From: an uncultured Clostridiaceae bacterium
GTDB lineage: Bacteria; Bacillota; Clostridia; TANB77; CAG-508
Reading direction: 5' to 3'
NCBI GenBank assembly: GCA_947577025.1
Contig: CANPTO010000001.1
Span: 62,001-126,000, forward strand
DNA: 64,000 bases
Below the pieces are notes generated by a model. It saw only the letters and a list, made by a program, of their open reading frames with translations. It was not told where the DNA came from and did no database searches. This document shows positions 1 through 9,059 of the stretch, piece after piece (position 1 is the first letter of the stretch; the number at the start of each line of letters is the position of its first letter). The translations under genes were made by a program, and so were the position numbers.

Positions 1-3000
1 TTATTTCTAGTCCTTTTGGAACTTGTACTTTTATAATTACATTTTTTAGTTCTCTATAACTTGGTGTTTCAACATTTGTTTCATATGTTAGTTCATCATT
101 TTCTATTAATGTATAGTCTGGTTCTTTGTCTGTTTCTAGTAAAAGTTTTGCATATCCTTTTTCAAATTTTAGTTTATATATATTTGATTCTACTGGTTTT
201 TGCATATCATCTGCATTTACTCTTACTTTATTGTTTAGTATAACTTCTGGTATTACTAAGTTTGAGTCTTTATCTATCATAGCACTGCTTTTGTACACTT
301 GTGTGTATACTAATTTTATTTCATATTCTGCTTCTGCTGTTTTTCCACCTTCTACTGTTCCTAGTTGTATTACTTTTTCTGGATCTTCACTGTCTTCATA
401 ACCTGTTTGGAAACTTTCTGATACATATTGTGTATGAACTGTTTCATATACTGCTATTAATTGTTTTTGTGTATCTTCTATTAAACTTGTGTCTTCTGTA
501 AATTGAACTTTTCCTTCTGAATCTCTATATGTATATATTTTTCCATTTGGTGCGGTTATGTTTAATGTTACATTTTCAGCATTTACTGTTGCTGTATTTT
601 TTACTGTTGCTTTGAATTTTAGGTATTGTCCTTCTCTTACTACTGCATTTTCTGCTATTTCTGATTCTAGTTTTACTTCTAGGTTTGGTGCTTCGCCTGT
701 TGATAGGGTTACTATTCTTGATTTTACTCGGTCATTTATTGTTTGCTCTTCTTGGATGTTGTCGAAGTATACTGTGTACATAGAGTTTACTGTTTGTGAG
801 TAGTTTAGGTTTTCTGGTATTTGTGCGTTGTATGTGAATTTTATGCTGTTTCCTACTTCCATTTCGTATTCGTTTAGTATTATTAAGTATGATTTTACTG
901 TTGAGTAGTCTTGTATTTCTTGTGTCCATCCGTTTTCCTCACTTTGTAGGTCTGCTGTTGCGTTTCCGTTTTGTGAATAGTATATGATTACATTTTCTAA
1001 ACCATTTGTGTTTATTGGGCTTGTCATTGGTGCGTCAAATGTGTTGTTTAGATTTTGCATTGTTTCTGGGTCTGTTGCTCCTTTTGTTAGTGTTCTTCCT
1101 AATACTTTTATGTTTTTTATTTTGTTTTCATAGTTGTTTATTATTTGTATTTCTGCTGTTATTGGTTTTGCTGTTGTTGTTACTTCTAGTGCGGCTTTTT
1201 CGTCATTTGTTAATGCCATTATTTGTGCTCCATTTACTGTGTTTGTTAGTTTGTTTGCTGTAACTATTCCTACTGGTGCTATGAATTTTATTGGTACCTC
1301 TGCTTGTGCTACTTCATTTTCGTTTATTACTGTTAGTTTTACTGGTACTATTGTATTTGGTGTTAGGTTATTTGCTGTTATGTCTGCTGTTATTAGTAGG
1401 TTTGTTCCTTTTGTTAGTGCATCTTTACTGTATTTTGTTTGTGTTCCTTTTAAACTTAATTCTATTTTTTTTGTTCCGTCTGGCTCTACTATGCTGTTTG
1501 CTTGCTCTACTGTTAACTCATCCTCATATAGTAGTTGTACGTTTTTTATATCTATTTGTTCCATATATGATGGTAACTCTAGTATTATTTTTGGGTTTTT
1601 GAATAGTTTGTTGTAGTTTGTTGATGTGTTTAGTATTGCTCTTATTTCTACATTTTCATTTTTTACTATTGTTGATAGTTCTTGTGTATTTGTTTGTATT
1701 TCTACTTGTGTTTGTGGTTCTATTAGTTTTATTGTAGCTTCTGCATTTTGCTCTACTAATACTATTTGACTAGATATTGCTTGTGCATTTATGCTTGAGG
1801 CTAGTTCTATAAATTCTTGTACTTGTTCTTTTTGGTATGCTATTTCTCCTTTTATTGCTTTTGTGATTTCTAGTTCTAGTTTTCCTTCTGTTTGTGGTTT
1901 GCTTGTTCTTATTGTTATGTTGTTTATGTTTAGTTCACTTAGGTTTATTTCTAATTTTCCTTGTTCATTTTCGGCTGTGTTTTTATCTATAACTAGTTTT
2001 TCTTCTTCTCCTACATATATTTTTATGAAGCCTTCTTCTCCTAGTATTTTGCTAAATGCTTCTTTTGATATTTGTATGTTTTTGTAGTATGCATAGTTAT
2101 TATTTGCAATTGTTGTACTTGCCTCAGCAGTTTGTGTTCTGAATTTGTCTGCTTCTTGTTTTATTATTATTTCGTCTGTTAATTGTGCAAGCCCTATGTT
2201 TGCTGTTATTTTTTGGTTATATTCTATTTCTTGTTTTTGGCTTGCATCATAGTTTGCATATATTTGACCTTTACTTATGTTTTCATTTGAGGCTATTTCA
2301 TAGTCTACTATGTTTCCTAATTGGTTTTGCATTTCAAATGTGTTTTGGAAGTTTGCTTCTATGTTTGTTTGCTCTATACTATATGTTTGGATGTTTGATT
2401 TTATATTTAATTGTACTTGGGTGTTTTGTGTATCTTGCGCGCTTAGTGCTTCTTCGCCATATATTAATGTTATTATATATTCATCTTGAGCTTCTTTTTT
2501 CCATGATATGCTTCCATTTTCATCTGGGGTGTTTTCTACATTTATTGTTATTTTGTTTTCTTCTATTTTGTAGTTGTTTTCTCCAAAGTTTAAGCCATTT
2601 TCTTCCCCATTGCTTGCTTTTGTACTATTTGCTGTAATTTTTATGTCTTTTGGTGCTATTGTGTTTATACTTGGAATTTCTACTTCTAATTTTGTGTTTT
2701 TTATTGGTAGTGTGTTTTGTTTAATTCCTGATTTTACTGCTAATTGTACTATTAAACCTTTTTCTTCTTTTATTTGATATGGTACATATTTTGTTATTTG
2801 TGCTTCTAGTAGTGTTTCTGCATTTGCTGACCAGTTTAAGCCTAATGAAATTTCTTTTTTTACATTGTGTGTTTTTCCTTTTTCGTCTATATATGTTCCT
2901 GTCATTTTTACTTTATTTACTTGGTTTAATTGGTTTGGATTATAGCTTTCACTGTTTTTAAACTCTATTGGCATTTCTATTTTTTGCTCTTCTCCAGCAT

Positions 3001-3376
3001 TTACTTGTTTTAGTGATATTTTATTTTTTTCTATTTGTGATATGATTTCTTCTTTTGCTGTTTCTGAGTTTGATATTTGGAAATTTGAGTCTAAAAATTC
3101 TATTACAGTATTTTTTAAGTATCCAGCATTTTTTACTGCTACTTCTACTGCAATTTTGTTTTCTTCTCCTATATTTTTTGTGCTTTCATATGTTTTTTTG
3201 TTTTCACTCATAAAATATGTATTAAATTCGACATTTGAATTGTTTGTTTTTGCATTTTGGCTATTTATGTCTGCTGCAATTACTCTATTTATATTAATTC
3301 CAACAGTACTTAGGTTTGCCATTAATATAATAAATACTATTATACTTGCTACTATTTTTTTACTTTTTTGGTACAT
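1..3376 (-). CDS. Large secreted beta-repeat surface protein, 3' end outside the window
   Basis: The minus-strand frame is open from an ATG at 3374-3376, behind a GGAGG ribosome binding site, to the left edge, so the first 1,125 residues are present and no stop is seen. The N-terminus is Lys-rich followed by a hydrophobic stretch (about residues 8-35), a typical signal peptide. The rest is rich in Asn, Thr, Glu and Ile and reads as consecutive beta-sandwich domains. Around nt 540-620 the text KATVKNTATVNAENVTLNI resembles DUF11/CARDB-type adhesin repeats. No catalytic motif is visible, and anchoring cannot be judged because the C-terminus is missing. It is probably an extracellular structural or adhesive protein. 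There is no in-frame CGG codon. Family assignment is inferred from sequence character only. Confidence 0.8.
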   Translation of the reverse strand, partial: MYQKSKKIVASIIVFIILMANLSTVGININRVIAADINSQNAKTNNSNVEFNTYFMSENKKTYESTKNIGEENKIAVEVAVKNAGYLKNTVIEFLDSNFQISNSETAKEEIISQIEKNKISLKQVNAGEEQKIEMPIEFKNSESYNPNQLNQVNKVKMTGTYIDEKGKTHNVKKEISLGLNWSANAETLLEAQITKYVPYQIKEEKGLIVQLAVKSGIKQNTLPIKNTKLEVEIPSINTIAPKDIKITANSTKASNGEENGLNFGENNYKIEENKITINVENTPDENGSISWKKEAQDEYIITLIYGEEALSAQDTQNTQVQLNIKSNIQTYSIEQTNIEANFQNTFEMQNQLGNIVDYEIASNENISKGQIYANYDASQKQEIEYNQKITANIGLAQLTDEIIIKQEADKFRTQTAEASTTIANNNYAYYKNIQISKEAFSKILGEEGFIKIYVGEEEKLVIDKNTAENEQGKLEINLSELNINNITIRTSKPQTEGKLELEITKAIKGEIAYQKEQVQEFIELASSINAQAISSQIVLVEQNAEATIKLIEPQTQVEIQTNTQELSTIVKNENVEIRAILNTSTNYNKLFKNPKIILELPSYMEQIDIKNVQLLYEDELTVEQANSIVEPDGTKKIELSLKGTQTKYSKDALTKGTNLLITADITANNLTPNTIVPVKLTVINENEVAQAEVPIKFIAPVGIVTANKLTNTVNGAQIMALTNDEKAALEVTTTAKPITAEIQIINNYENKIKNIKVLGRTLTKGATDPETMQNLNNTFDAPMTSPINTNGLENVIIYYSQNGNATADLQSEENGWTQEIQDYSTVKSYLIILNEYEMEVGNSIKFTYNAQIPENLNYSQTVNSMYTVYFDNIQEEQTINDRVKSRIVTLSTGEAPNLEVKLESEIAENAVVREGQYLKFKATVKNTATVNAENVTLNITAPNGKIYTYRDSEGKVQFTEDTSLIEDTQKQLIAVYETVHTQYVSESFQTGYEDSEDPEKVIQLGTVEGGKTAEAEYEIKLVYTQVYKSSAMIDKDSNLVIPEVILNNKVRVNADDMQKPVESNIYKLKFEKGYAKLLLETDKEPDYTLIENDELTYETNVETPSYRELKNVIIKVQVPKGLEI

Positions 3377-3745
3377 AAAAAGAACCTCCTATTTTTTATA
3401 ATCTCACTTATATATTATTATACCTTATTTTTCAGTATTTTTCAACTTTTTTAAGGTATTTTTTAAACTTTTTATGTAGATTTTTCCTTTTCCAGTTATT
3501 TACATTACGCTTTTTCTACATTTTTGGGCATAATACTCCCTAATTATATTTTTTATTATATTTTTGCACATTTATTTTGTTTTTTCAATACTATTTTTTG
3601 TTTCTTGTTTTTTGCATTCTTTTTACTATTACGGATGCTCATTTCGTGGATTTATATTAAATTTTTGTTACATTTTTACTTTTTTATAATATTTTGTAAC
3701 ACATTTAGTTTTTCTTGAATAGTATTAAGTATCGGGGGTGTTCTT
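3377..3745. other. Divergent intergenic region
   Basis: About 370 bp of very T-rich sequence between the start of the leftmost surface-protein gene (minus) and the small plus-strand gene at 3746. It must hold both divergent promoters. I see no convincing -35/-10 pair, no long inverted repeat and no RNA gene. Confidence 0.5.
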
Positions 3746-4114
3746 ATGAATGATGAAATGTTTAAAAACCTTTCTGATATGTTGGGTAATACTACTTCTT
3801 CTAATGATTTTAAAAATATTGTTTCTGGTTTTGCTTCAAGTACTAATAATGGGGGAAATAGTAATACTTCTAATAATTGTGAAAGTAATAGTTTTGATTT
3901 TTCTAATATTGATATGGCTACTATTATGAAGATTAAAAATATTATGAGTAAAATGAATTCTAAAAAGGATGACCCTAGATCTAATCTGCTTCTTTCTTTG
4001 AAGCCTTATTTGAAGCCTTCTAGGAAGGAAAAACTAGATCAATACATAAAGTTTATGAATTTGTCTTCTATTATGGAAGCTTTTGGTTCTATGGGTGGTG
4101 AGAATTTAAAATGA
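3746..4114 (+). CDS. Small Asn/Ser-rich protein of unknown function
   Basis: The product is 122 aa and starts at ATG 3746 behind a GGGGGTG ribosome binding site. The first half is rich in Asn and Ser and looks disordered. The second half has a basic helical segment (KIKNIMSKMNSKKDD) followed by a short conserved-looking block with LKPYLKPSRKEKLDQYIKF. Its stop overlaps the ATG of the next gene (AAATGA at 4109-4114), so the two are translationally coupled. I do not recognise a characterised function. Small gene pairs of this kind, with a membrane-associated second partner, occur in Clostridia, but the role is unknown to me. Confidence 0.75.
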   Translation: MNDEMFKNLSDMLGNTTSSNDFKNIVSGFASSTNNGGNSNTSNNCESNSFDFSNIDMATIMKIKNIMSKMNSKKDDPRSNLLLSLKPYLKPSRKEKLDQYIKFMNLSSIMEAFGSMGGENLK

Positions 4115-4585
4115 TACCTTTTCCACCTTTTTTTGGTTTTAGACCTTACTATAAGAGACCTTATAATGCAAGAAGTAACCATTTCCCTAAGCAAGATTGC
4201 TCTGATTTTGTAAAAGATGGCTCTAGTGCTTCTTTTTCTACTGGGTATGCTAGTAAACGGTGGCTCCAAAACAGTGCCTCCATTTAATAATCAGCAGCAA
4301 TGCTATAAAGAAGAAGTATTTAAAAGTAAAAATTCGTGTGATAATGATTTTTCAGATAAAGCTAATTTTCATGTTTCTCAAGATGGCTGTAATAATAGTA
4401 ATTGTTTTGATAATAATTTTTCTGATGATTGCTGTAATAATGCATATGAGCAGTGTATAAATATTTTTGGGCTTGAGCTTCATTTTGATGATTTACTTAT
4501 TTTAGGATTGCTTTTCTTTTTATATAAAGAGGAGGTTAAGGATAATTATTTGTATATTGTTTTACTTATGTTGCTTTTTAGTTGA
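4111..4585 (+). CDS. Small membrane protein read through a +1 shift at CGG 4258-4260
   Basis: ATG 4111 overlaps the stop of the preceding gene. The frame reads MIPFPPFFGFRPYYKRPYNA and continues to an in-frame CGG at 4258-4260, then meets TAA nine codons later. If the C of CGG is skipped, the frame continues as GGSKTVPPFNNQQQ through an Asn/Cys/Asp-rich middle to a hydrophobic C-terminus containing LHFDDLLILGLLFFLYKEEV and a final membrane segment, ending in TGA at 4583-4585 (157 aa). A conventional caller would instead begin a second ORF at 4217, with an implausible hydrophobic start. The Tyr/Pro-rich N-terminus plus acidic middle plus two C-terminal membrane helices is a layout I associate with a small clostridial family of unknown function. 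The shift has the same form as ten others in this window. Confidence 0.7.
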
Positions 4586-4636
4586 TTTTTTTAGTATGGC
4601 TTTTTAGCTAAGGGGCTGTATAAAAGTAAGTCAAAG

Positions 4637-4734
4637 AGGATGGGGAATTGTCAAAAGGGACGGGGGAAATTGACACATCTTTAAAAGATAAAGTGTGTCA
4701 ATTTCCCCCGTCCCTTTTGACAATTCCCCATCCT
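4637..4734. repeat. Perfect 41-bp inverted repeat between convergent genes
   Basis: The left arm 4637-4677 and right arm 4694-4734 are exact reverse complements, with a 16-nt loop. The arms contain GTCAAAAGGGAC and AATTGACACA. The palindrome lies between the convergent ends of the plus-strand small membrane gene and minC. It may act as a bidirectional terminator, but it is far longer and more perfect than needed and shares the GTCAAAAGGGAC-type core with the palindrome at 42301-42394. Confidence 0.9.
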
Positions 4735-4750
4735 AAACACTTAGTATATT

Positions 4751-5365
4751 TTATTCTAAAATTATTTTCTCTTCTTCTCCTACATATGCATAATTTTTTA
4801 TTGGTTCTTCTGCATTTATTTGGTTTTCTTTTATTATATTTGCTATACGTATTTGTGGGCATTCTATTAGGTTTGCTGCTATTATTGCTTTTTTGTTTCC
4901 TTTTGCTCCTGCGTGTGCTAGTCCTCTTAGGTTTCCTAGTATCACTATGTTTTCTTCGGCTACTACTTCGGCTCCTCCATTTACGTCCCCTAATATTACT
5001 AGGCTTCCTTCATATTCTATTTTTTGACCTGAACGTACTGAACCTTTATAGAATTTTGTTTTTGAGTCTTCTATTTCTTTATTGAAGGCTTTTTTTATGC
5101 TGTGTAGTCCTAATGTTTTTGGTGTTTCAAATTCTATTTGTACATCTATTTGCTCTTTTATTGTATTTTGTATTTTGTCCATTTCTTCACTTTTTAATGT
5201 TTTTCCTGCTATTTCTATTGGTGTTTTTTCTTCTTGATATAGTTTTTTTAGTTCTGGTAGCTTTTCTTCTAATTCTTCTATTATTTCTTGCTCATTTGCT
5301 GTTTCTCTTATTTTTATTATGATTTTGTCTTTTTTTAGATTTATTGAGATGTTTGATATATTCAT
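4751..5365 (-). CDS. minC: Septum site-determining protein MinC
   Basis: The 204-aa product inhibits FtsZ polymerisation to prevent polar septation. The N-terminal domain (1-95) is followed by the C-terminal beta-helix domain (about 100-200) with the typical text GSLVILGDVNGGAEVVAEEN and ILGNLRGLAHAGAKGN, and IANLIECPQIRIAN-like strands. It begins with ATG behind AAGGAAC. It is the last gene of the mre cluster, 130 bp downstream of mrdA. MinC normally needs MinD to be placed at the membrane, and minD usually follows minC directly. Here a long palindrome and convergent genes follow instead. Confidence 0.95.
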   Translation of the reverse strand: MNISNISINLKKDKIIIKIRETANEQEIIEELEEKLPELKKLYQEEKTPIEIAGKTLKSEEMDKIQNTIKEQIDVQIEFETPKTLGLHSIKKAFNKEIEDSKTKFYKGSVRSGQKIEYEGSLVILGDVNGGAEVVAEENIVILGNLRGLAHAGAKGNKKAIIAANLIECPQIRIANIIKENQINAEEPIKNYAYVGEEEKIILE

Positions 5366-5494
5366 TTTTTTGTTCCTTGTATAATATATTTAGGTTTTTT
5401 TAAAGGTTTTACCTATAAACCTAGTAACTATTTTAGCATACTTTTTGGTCTTGTAACTTAATGCGCAAGTATATGTTCCTAGCAATTTTTACCT

Positions 5495-7597
5495 TTAATT
5501 TTGTATTTGTATTCCTGGTTTTGCTGTCATGTCTTCTGTTACCTTACTTGCATTCATTCCGAAGTATTCGGCTATTATGTTTCTTGCGACTTCACAATTA
5601 TAGCTTCCGCTTCCTCCATTTTCGGTCATTACTATTACTGCTATTTGTGGGTCATCAAATGGTGCAAATCCTACAAACCATGCATTTGTTTTTCCTTGTA
5701 TTCCTGTTTGTGCTGAACCTGTTTTTCCTCCTATTTCTATGTTGAAGTCTTTAAAGTATGAGTATGCTGTTCCTCCTGATTCGCTTGTTACTCCTCTCAT
5801 TCCCTCTAGTATTGCATTTAGGTTTTCTTTTTTGAAGTTTAATTCTTCTTTTGTTTCTTTGTTTATTCCTAGCCTCTCTTTTACAAATTGATTTATTTGC
5901 TCTTTTGGTACAGTATTTCCATTTAAGTCCATTATTCCTTTTATTATTGTTACATCTAAGTTGTTTCCTCCATTTGCTATTATGCTTATATATTTTGCCA
6001 TTTCTATTAGTGTAAAACTGTTATCATGTTGCCCTATTGCTGCTTGCAAGGTGTTTCCTCCTGTAAATGTTTCTTTTTTTTGTTTTGATGTTTCTTTACT
6101 TGATATTGTTCCTTCTACTTCTCCTAATAGTTCTATTCCTGTTTTACTTCCTAAACCTAATGATTTTGCATAGCTTGATAGTGTGTCTATTCCTATTCTA
6201 TTTCCCATTTCATAAAAGAAATAGTTACATGAGTGTTTTATTGCGTCTGTTACATTTAGGTATCCATGCCCTCCCCCATATGATTTATATATCCAGCATT
6301 TTGGTTGGTAGTCTGATGAATATCTATATATTCCTACGTCATTTACTTTTTCATTTATTTTTACGGCTCCTGTTTCTAGTGCAGCTAGTGCTGTTACCAT
6401 TTTAAATGTTGAACCTGGAGCATATACTGATGATATTGCTCTGTTTAAAAATGGTGATTTTGCTTCTTCTGAAATATATTCATCATATTTTGCTTTACTT
6501 ATTCCATCTACAAATAGTTGTGGCTCAAAGTCTGGGAAACTTGCCATTGATAATACTTCACCATTTTTTACATTCATTACTACTGCTGATGCTGCATCTG
6601 CTGAGTATGGTGTTCCATACCCTCCACTTCGTATTTTTTGTATGTTGTTTTTTAGTGCTGTTTCTGTAACTTGTTGTAGGTTTGCATCTATTGTTAATAC
6701 TACATTGTTTCCTGCTACTGCTTCTTCTACTGTGTATTCTCCTGTTAATGTTCCATCTACTGCCATATCTATTTGCTTGTTTCCATTTTTTCCTTTTAGG
6801 TATGGTTCAAATATATATTCTATTCCTGTTTTTCCTATTCTATCATTTAGTAAGTATCCTTGATTTTGCTTTAACTCATTTTCGTCTATTTTTCCTACAT
6901 ACCCTAATATGTGTGAGGCAAGGCTTCCTGATACATAGTTTCTTAGTGCAGTTGTTTGTACTGTTAAACCTGGAAATTCGTCGTTTCTTTCGTTAAATAT
7001 TGCTACACTTTTTTCTGATATGTTACTTGCAAGTTCTACATTTTTTGTACTACTGTATCCATTTTTTGCTATTGTATATCTTAATGACATTATTTTTCGT
7101 GCTTTTTCTAGGTTTGGTTCATTTATTTTGTATTTATCTTTTAATATATTAAAGCATTCTTCTGCTGTTTTGTTTTCTTCTATGTTGTTTTGTTTTTTCC
7201 AACTTATTTGTGATTTTTCGCTTATGGTGAATTCAAATGGCGCTACTTTTATTGGTAGGTCATCTATATATGTGTCTGAGTTTTGCTCTAATACTTCTAT
7301 TATTTTTGCTAGTGAGGTGTTTAGAGTTTCATTGTCTATTTTTGTTTTGTATAGGTTTAGTATATAACCTAATTTTGTTGTTGCTAGTTTGTTTCCTGAT
7401 TGATCTAATATATCTCCCCTTGCTGCTTGTAATGTGCTTTCTCTTGATAGCCTCGTATTAGATTGCTCTCTATAGTCTTTTCCATTTACTATTTGAAGGT
7501 TGAAGAGTTGAATTATTAGTATTATTCCTATTATATATACTCCTACTGATATTATGTTGTATCTGAATTTGTCTTGCTTGGTTCTTGTTTTGTTCAT
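5495..7597 (-). CDS. mrdA: Penicillin-binding protein 2 (peptidoglycan transpeptidase)
   Basis: This 700-aa class B PBP cross-links peptidoglycan during cell elongation with the MreBCD system. An N-terminal membrane anchor (about 15-38) precedes the dimerisation domain. The transpeptidase domain shows the three active-site motifs: STFK near residue 397 (nucleophile Ser), SCN near 455 and KTG near 622 (GGKTGSAQTG). Genes mreD and mreC lie immediately upstream, as usual. The ATG follows a GGGAGA ribosome binding site. Confidence 0.96.
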   Translation of the reverse strand: MNKTRTKQDKFRYNIISVGVYIIGIILIIQLFNLQIVNGKDYREQSNTRLSRESTLQAARGDILDQSGNKLATTKLGYILNLYKTKIDNETLNTSLAKIIEVLEQNSDTYIDDLPIKVAPFEFTISEKSQISWKKQNNIEENKTAEECFNILKDKYKINEPNLEKARKIMSLRYTIAKNGYSSTKNVELASNISEKSVAIFNERNDEFPGLTVQTTALRNYVSGSLASHILGYVGKIDENELKQNQGYLLNDRIGKTGIEYIFEPYLKGKNGNKQIDMAVDGTLTGEYTVEEAVAGNNVVLTIDANLQQVTETALKNNIQKIRSGGYGTPYSADAASAVVMNVKNGEVLSMASFPDFEPQLFVDGISKAKYDEYISEEAKSPFLNRAISSVYAPGSTFKMVTALAALETGAVKINEKVNDVGIYRYSSDYQPKCWIYKSYGGGHGYLNVTDAIKHSCNYFFYEMGNRIGIDTLSSYAKSLGLGSKTGIELLGEVEGTISSKETSKQKKETFTGGNTLQAAIGQHDNSFTLIEMAKYISIIANGGNNLDVTIIKGIMDLNGNTVPKEQINQFVKERLGINKETKEELNFKKENLNAILEGMRGVTSESGGTAYSYFKDFNIEIGGKTGSAQTGIQGKTNAWFVGFAPFDDPQIAVIVMTENGGSGSYNCEVARNIIAEYFGMNASKVTEDMTAKPGIQIQN

Positions 7598-7647
7598 ATT
7601 ATCTCCCTTCGTATTTTTCTACTAAGATTGATTTATTCACTTATTAT

Positions 7648-8199
7648 TTAAAAATATTTTGTTAATATTTTTTGCCCTTTAAATATATCTTCTATTTTGT
7701 ATCCTACTATTTGTGATATTGGGTATATTATTATTGTGATAATTGTGTTATATATTATTTCTATAAATAGTATTTTTATAAAGTTTAATATTTCTACATT
7801 TGTGTTTAACATTATTATGCTTAACACATAACTTCCTATTTCAAATACTAGTGTGCTTGCTACTACCATTAGCATTATTGTTATTCTACTGTCTTTTGAA
7901 AAGTTTTTGTCAAAATAGCCTCCTAGTATTGCTACTATTAATAACATTGTTATATATATTCCTAAACTTTTACCTATTACTATGTCTAGAAATATACCAA
8001 AAAATATACTGTAACTTATTCCTATTTTTATTCCTGAATATAGTGTTACAAATAGTGTTAATATTACAAATAGGTTTGGCTTTATTCCTGCTATAGTAAA
8101 CCAGCTGAAAAAATTTGCTTGTAAAAAATATGTAATTAGAAAGGTAATGAATATACCTATTATTACTGTTGCTTTTTTCACTTTTTTATTTCCTTCCAT
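7648..8199 (-). CDS. mreD: Rod shape-determining membrane protein MreD
   Basis: This is a 183-aa, almost wholly hydrophobic protein with five or six predicted membrane segments and the conserved-type text GIKPNLFVILTLFVTLYSG. It sits in the correct position between mreC and mrdA, 11 bp after mreC. MreD is part of the elongasome, linking cytoplasmic MreB to periplasm-facing MreC and PBP2. The start at 8199 has only a weak ribosome binding site, suggesting coupling to mreC translation. Confidence 0.93.
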   Translation of the reverse strand: MEGNKKVKKATVIIGIFITFLITYFLQANFFSWFTIAGIKPNLFVILTLFVTLYSGIKIGISYSIFFGIFLDIVIGKSLGIYITMLLIVAILGGYFDKNFSKDSRITIMLMVVASTLVFEIGSYVLSIIMLNTNVEILNFIKILFIEIIYNTIITIIIYPISQIVGYKIEDIFKGQKILTKYF

Positions 8200-8210
8200 G
8201 GTTGTTTATT

Positions 8211-9026
8211 TTATTTTGTTATTACTAATACTGTTTCTAGTTTGTTAAAATTTACTGCTGTTTCTATTAGTGCATATCTGTCAGTGATATTTTGTGTGTT
8301 TATTACTTTTTTTATTGAGCCTATTAGTATTCCTTTTGGGTATATTCCTCCTAGCCCTGAGGTTTCTATTGTGTCTGATTGTACTAGTGTTGCTCCTGTT
8401 GGTATATATGTTGCTTTTAATGTTGCTCCTTCTTCTAGGGTTCCTCTTGCTACTATCATATCTCTTGATGATGTTAGTGTGCAACTTATACTACTTGCGG
8501 TGTCTATTATTGTTTGTACTTTTGCGTTTGTTGGTGTTACTGATATTATATGGCCTACTAAACCTTTTTCTGAAATTACTGGCATATTTACTTGTATTCC
8601 ATCATTTGTTCCTACATTTATTACTATTACATTACTATAATTGCTTATGTCTTTATTTATTACATATGCAGGTATTGTAGTATAGTTTGTGTATTTATCT
8701 TTTAAATTTACATATTCTTTTAGTGTTTCGTTTTCTGATTTTACTATTTCAAATTCTCTTAATGATTGTTGCAAGCTACTGTTTTCTTCTTTTAATTTTT
8801 TGTTTTCTTCTTGGATGTTGTTTATGTCTGTGAAAAAGTCGTTATTTCCTGATATCCAATTTTTTAGGTATGTTAACCCATTTTGTACAGGCATAACGAA
8901 AAAGCCAAATATGTTTTGTACATATGATAGGTTGTTTATTTTTATATTTGAAATTATTACTATAAATATAAGAATTATTATGGTTATTATTATTCCTATT
9001 ATTCCTTTTTTCTTTTTATTGTACAT
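8211..9026 (-). CDS. mreC: Rod shape-determining protein MreC
   Basis: The 271-aa product has an N-terminal transmembrane helix (about 8-27), a coiled coil (about 65-105, IQEENKKLKEENSSLQQSL) and the C-terminal beta-barrel domain with NVGTNDGIQVNMPVISEKGL and GGIYPKGILIG motifs. It is the extracytoplasmic scaffold of the elongation machinery. A good AAGGAG ribosome binding site precedes the start. It lies between mreB and mreD. Confidence 0.95.
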   Translation of the reverse strand: MYNKKKKGIIGIIITIIILIFIVIISNIKINNLSYVQNIFGFFVMPVQNGLTYLKNWISGNNDFFTDINNIQEENKKLKEENSSLQQSLREFEIVKSENETLKEYVNLKDKYTNYTTIPAYVINKDISNYSNVIVINVGTNDGIQVNMPVISEKGLVGHIISVTPTNAKVQTIIDTASSISCTLTSSRDMIVARGTLEEGATLKATYIPTGATLVQSDTIETSGLGGIYPKGILIGSIKKVINTQNITDRYALIETAVNFNKLETVLVITK

Positions 9027-9059
9027 GATATGGCTCCTTTTTCTATAAGGTTAGTTTTT

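Noticed and set aside
1-3373. Plus-strand ORFs rich in Leu, Phe and Ser opposite the surface genes
   Set aside because: They are antisense shadows of open minus-strand genes, with no ribosome binding sites or recognisable domains. The same holds for similar plus-strand ORFs up to 57 kb.
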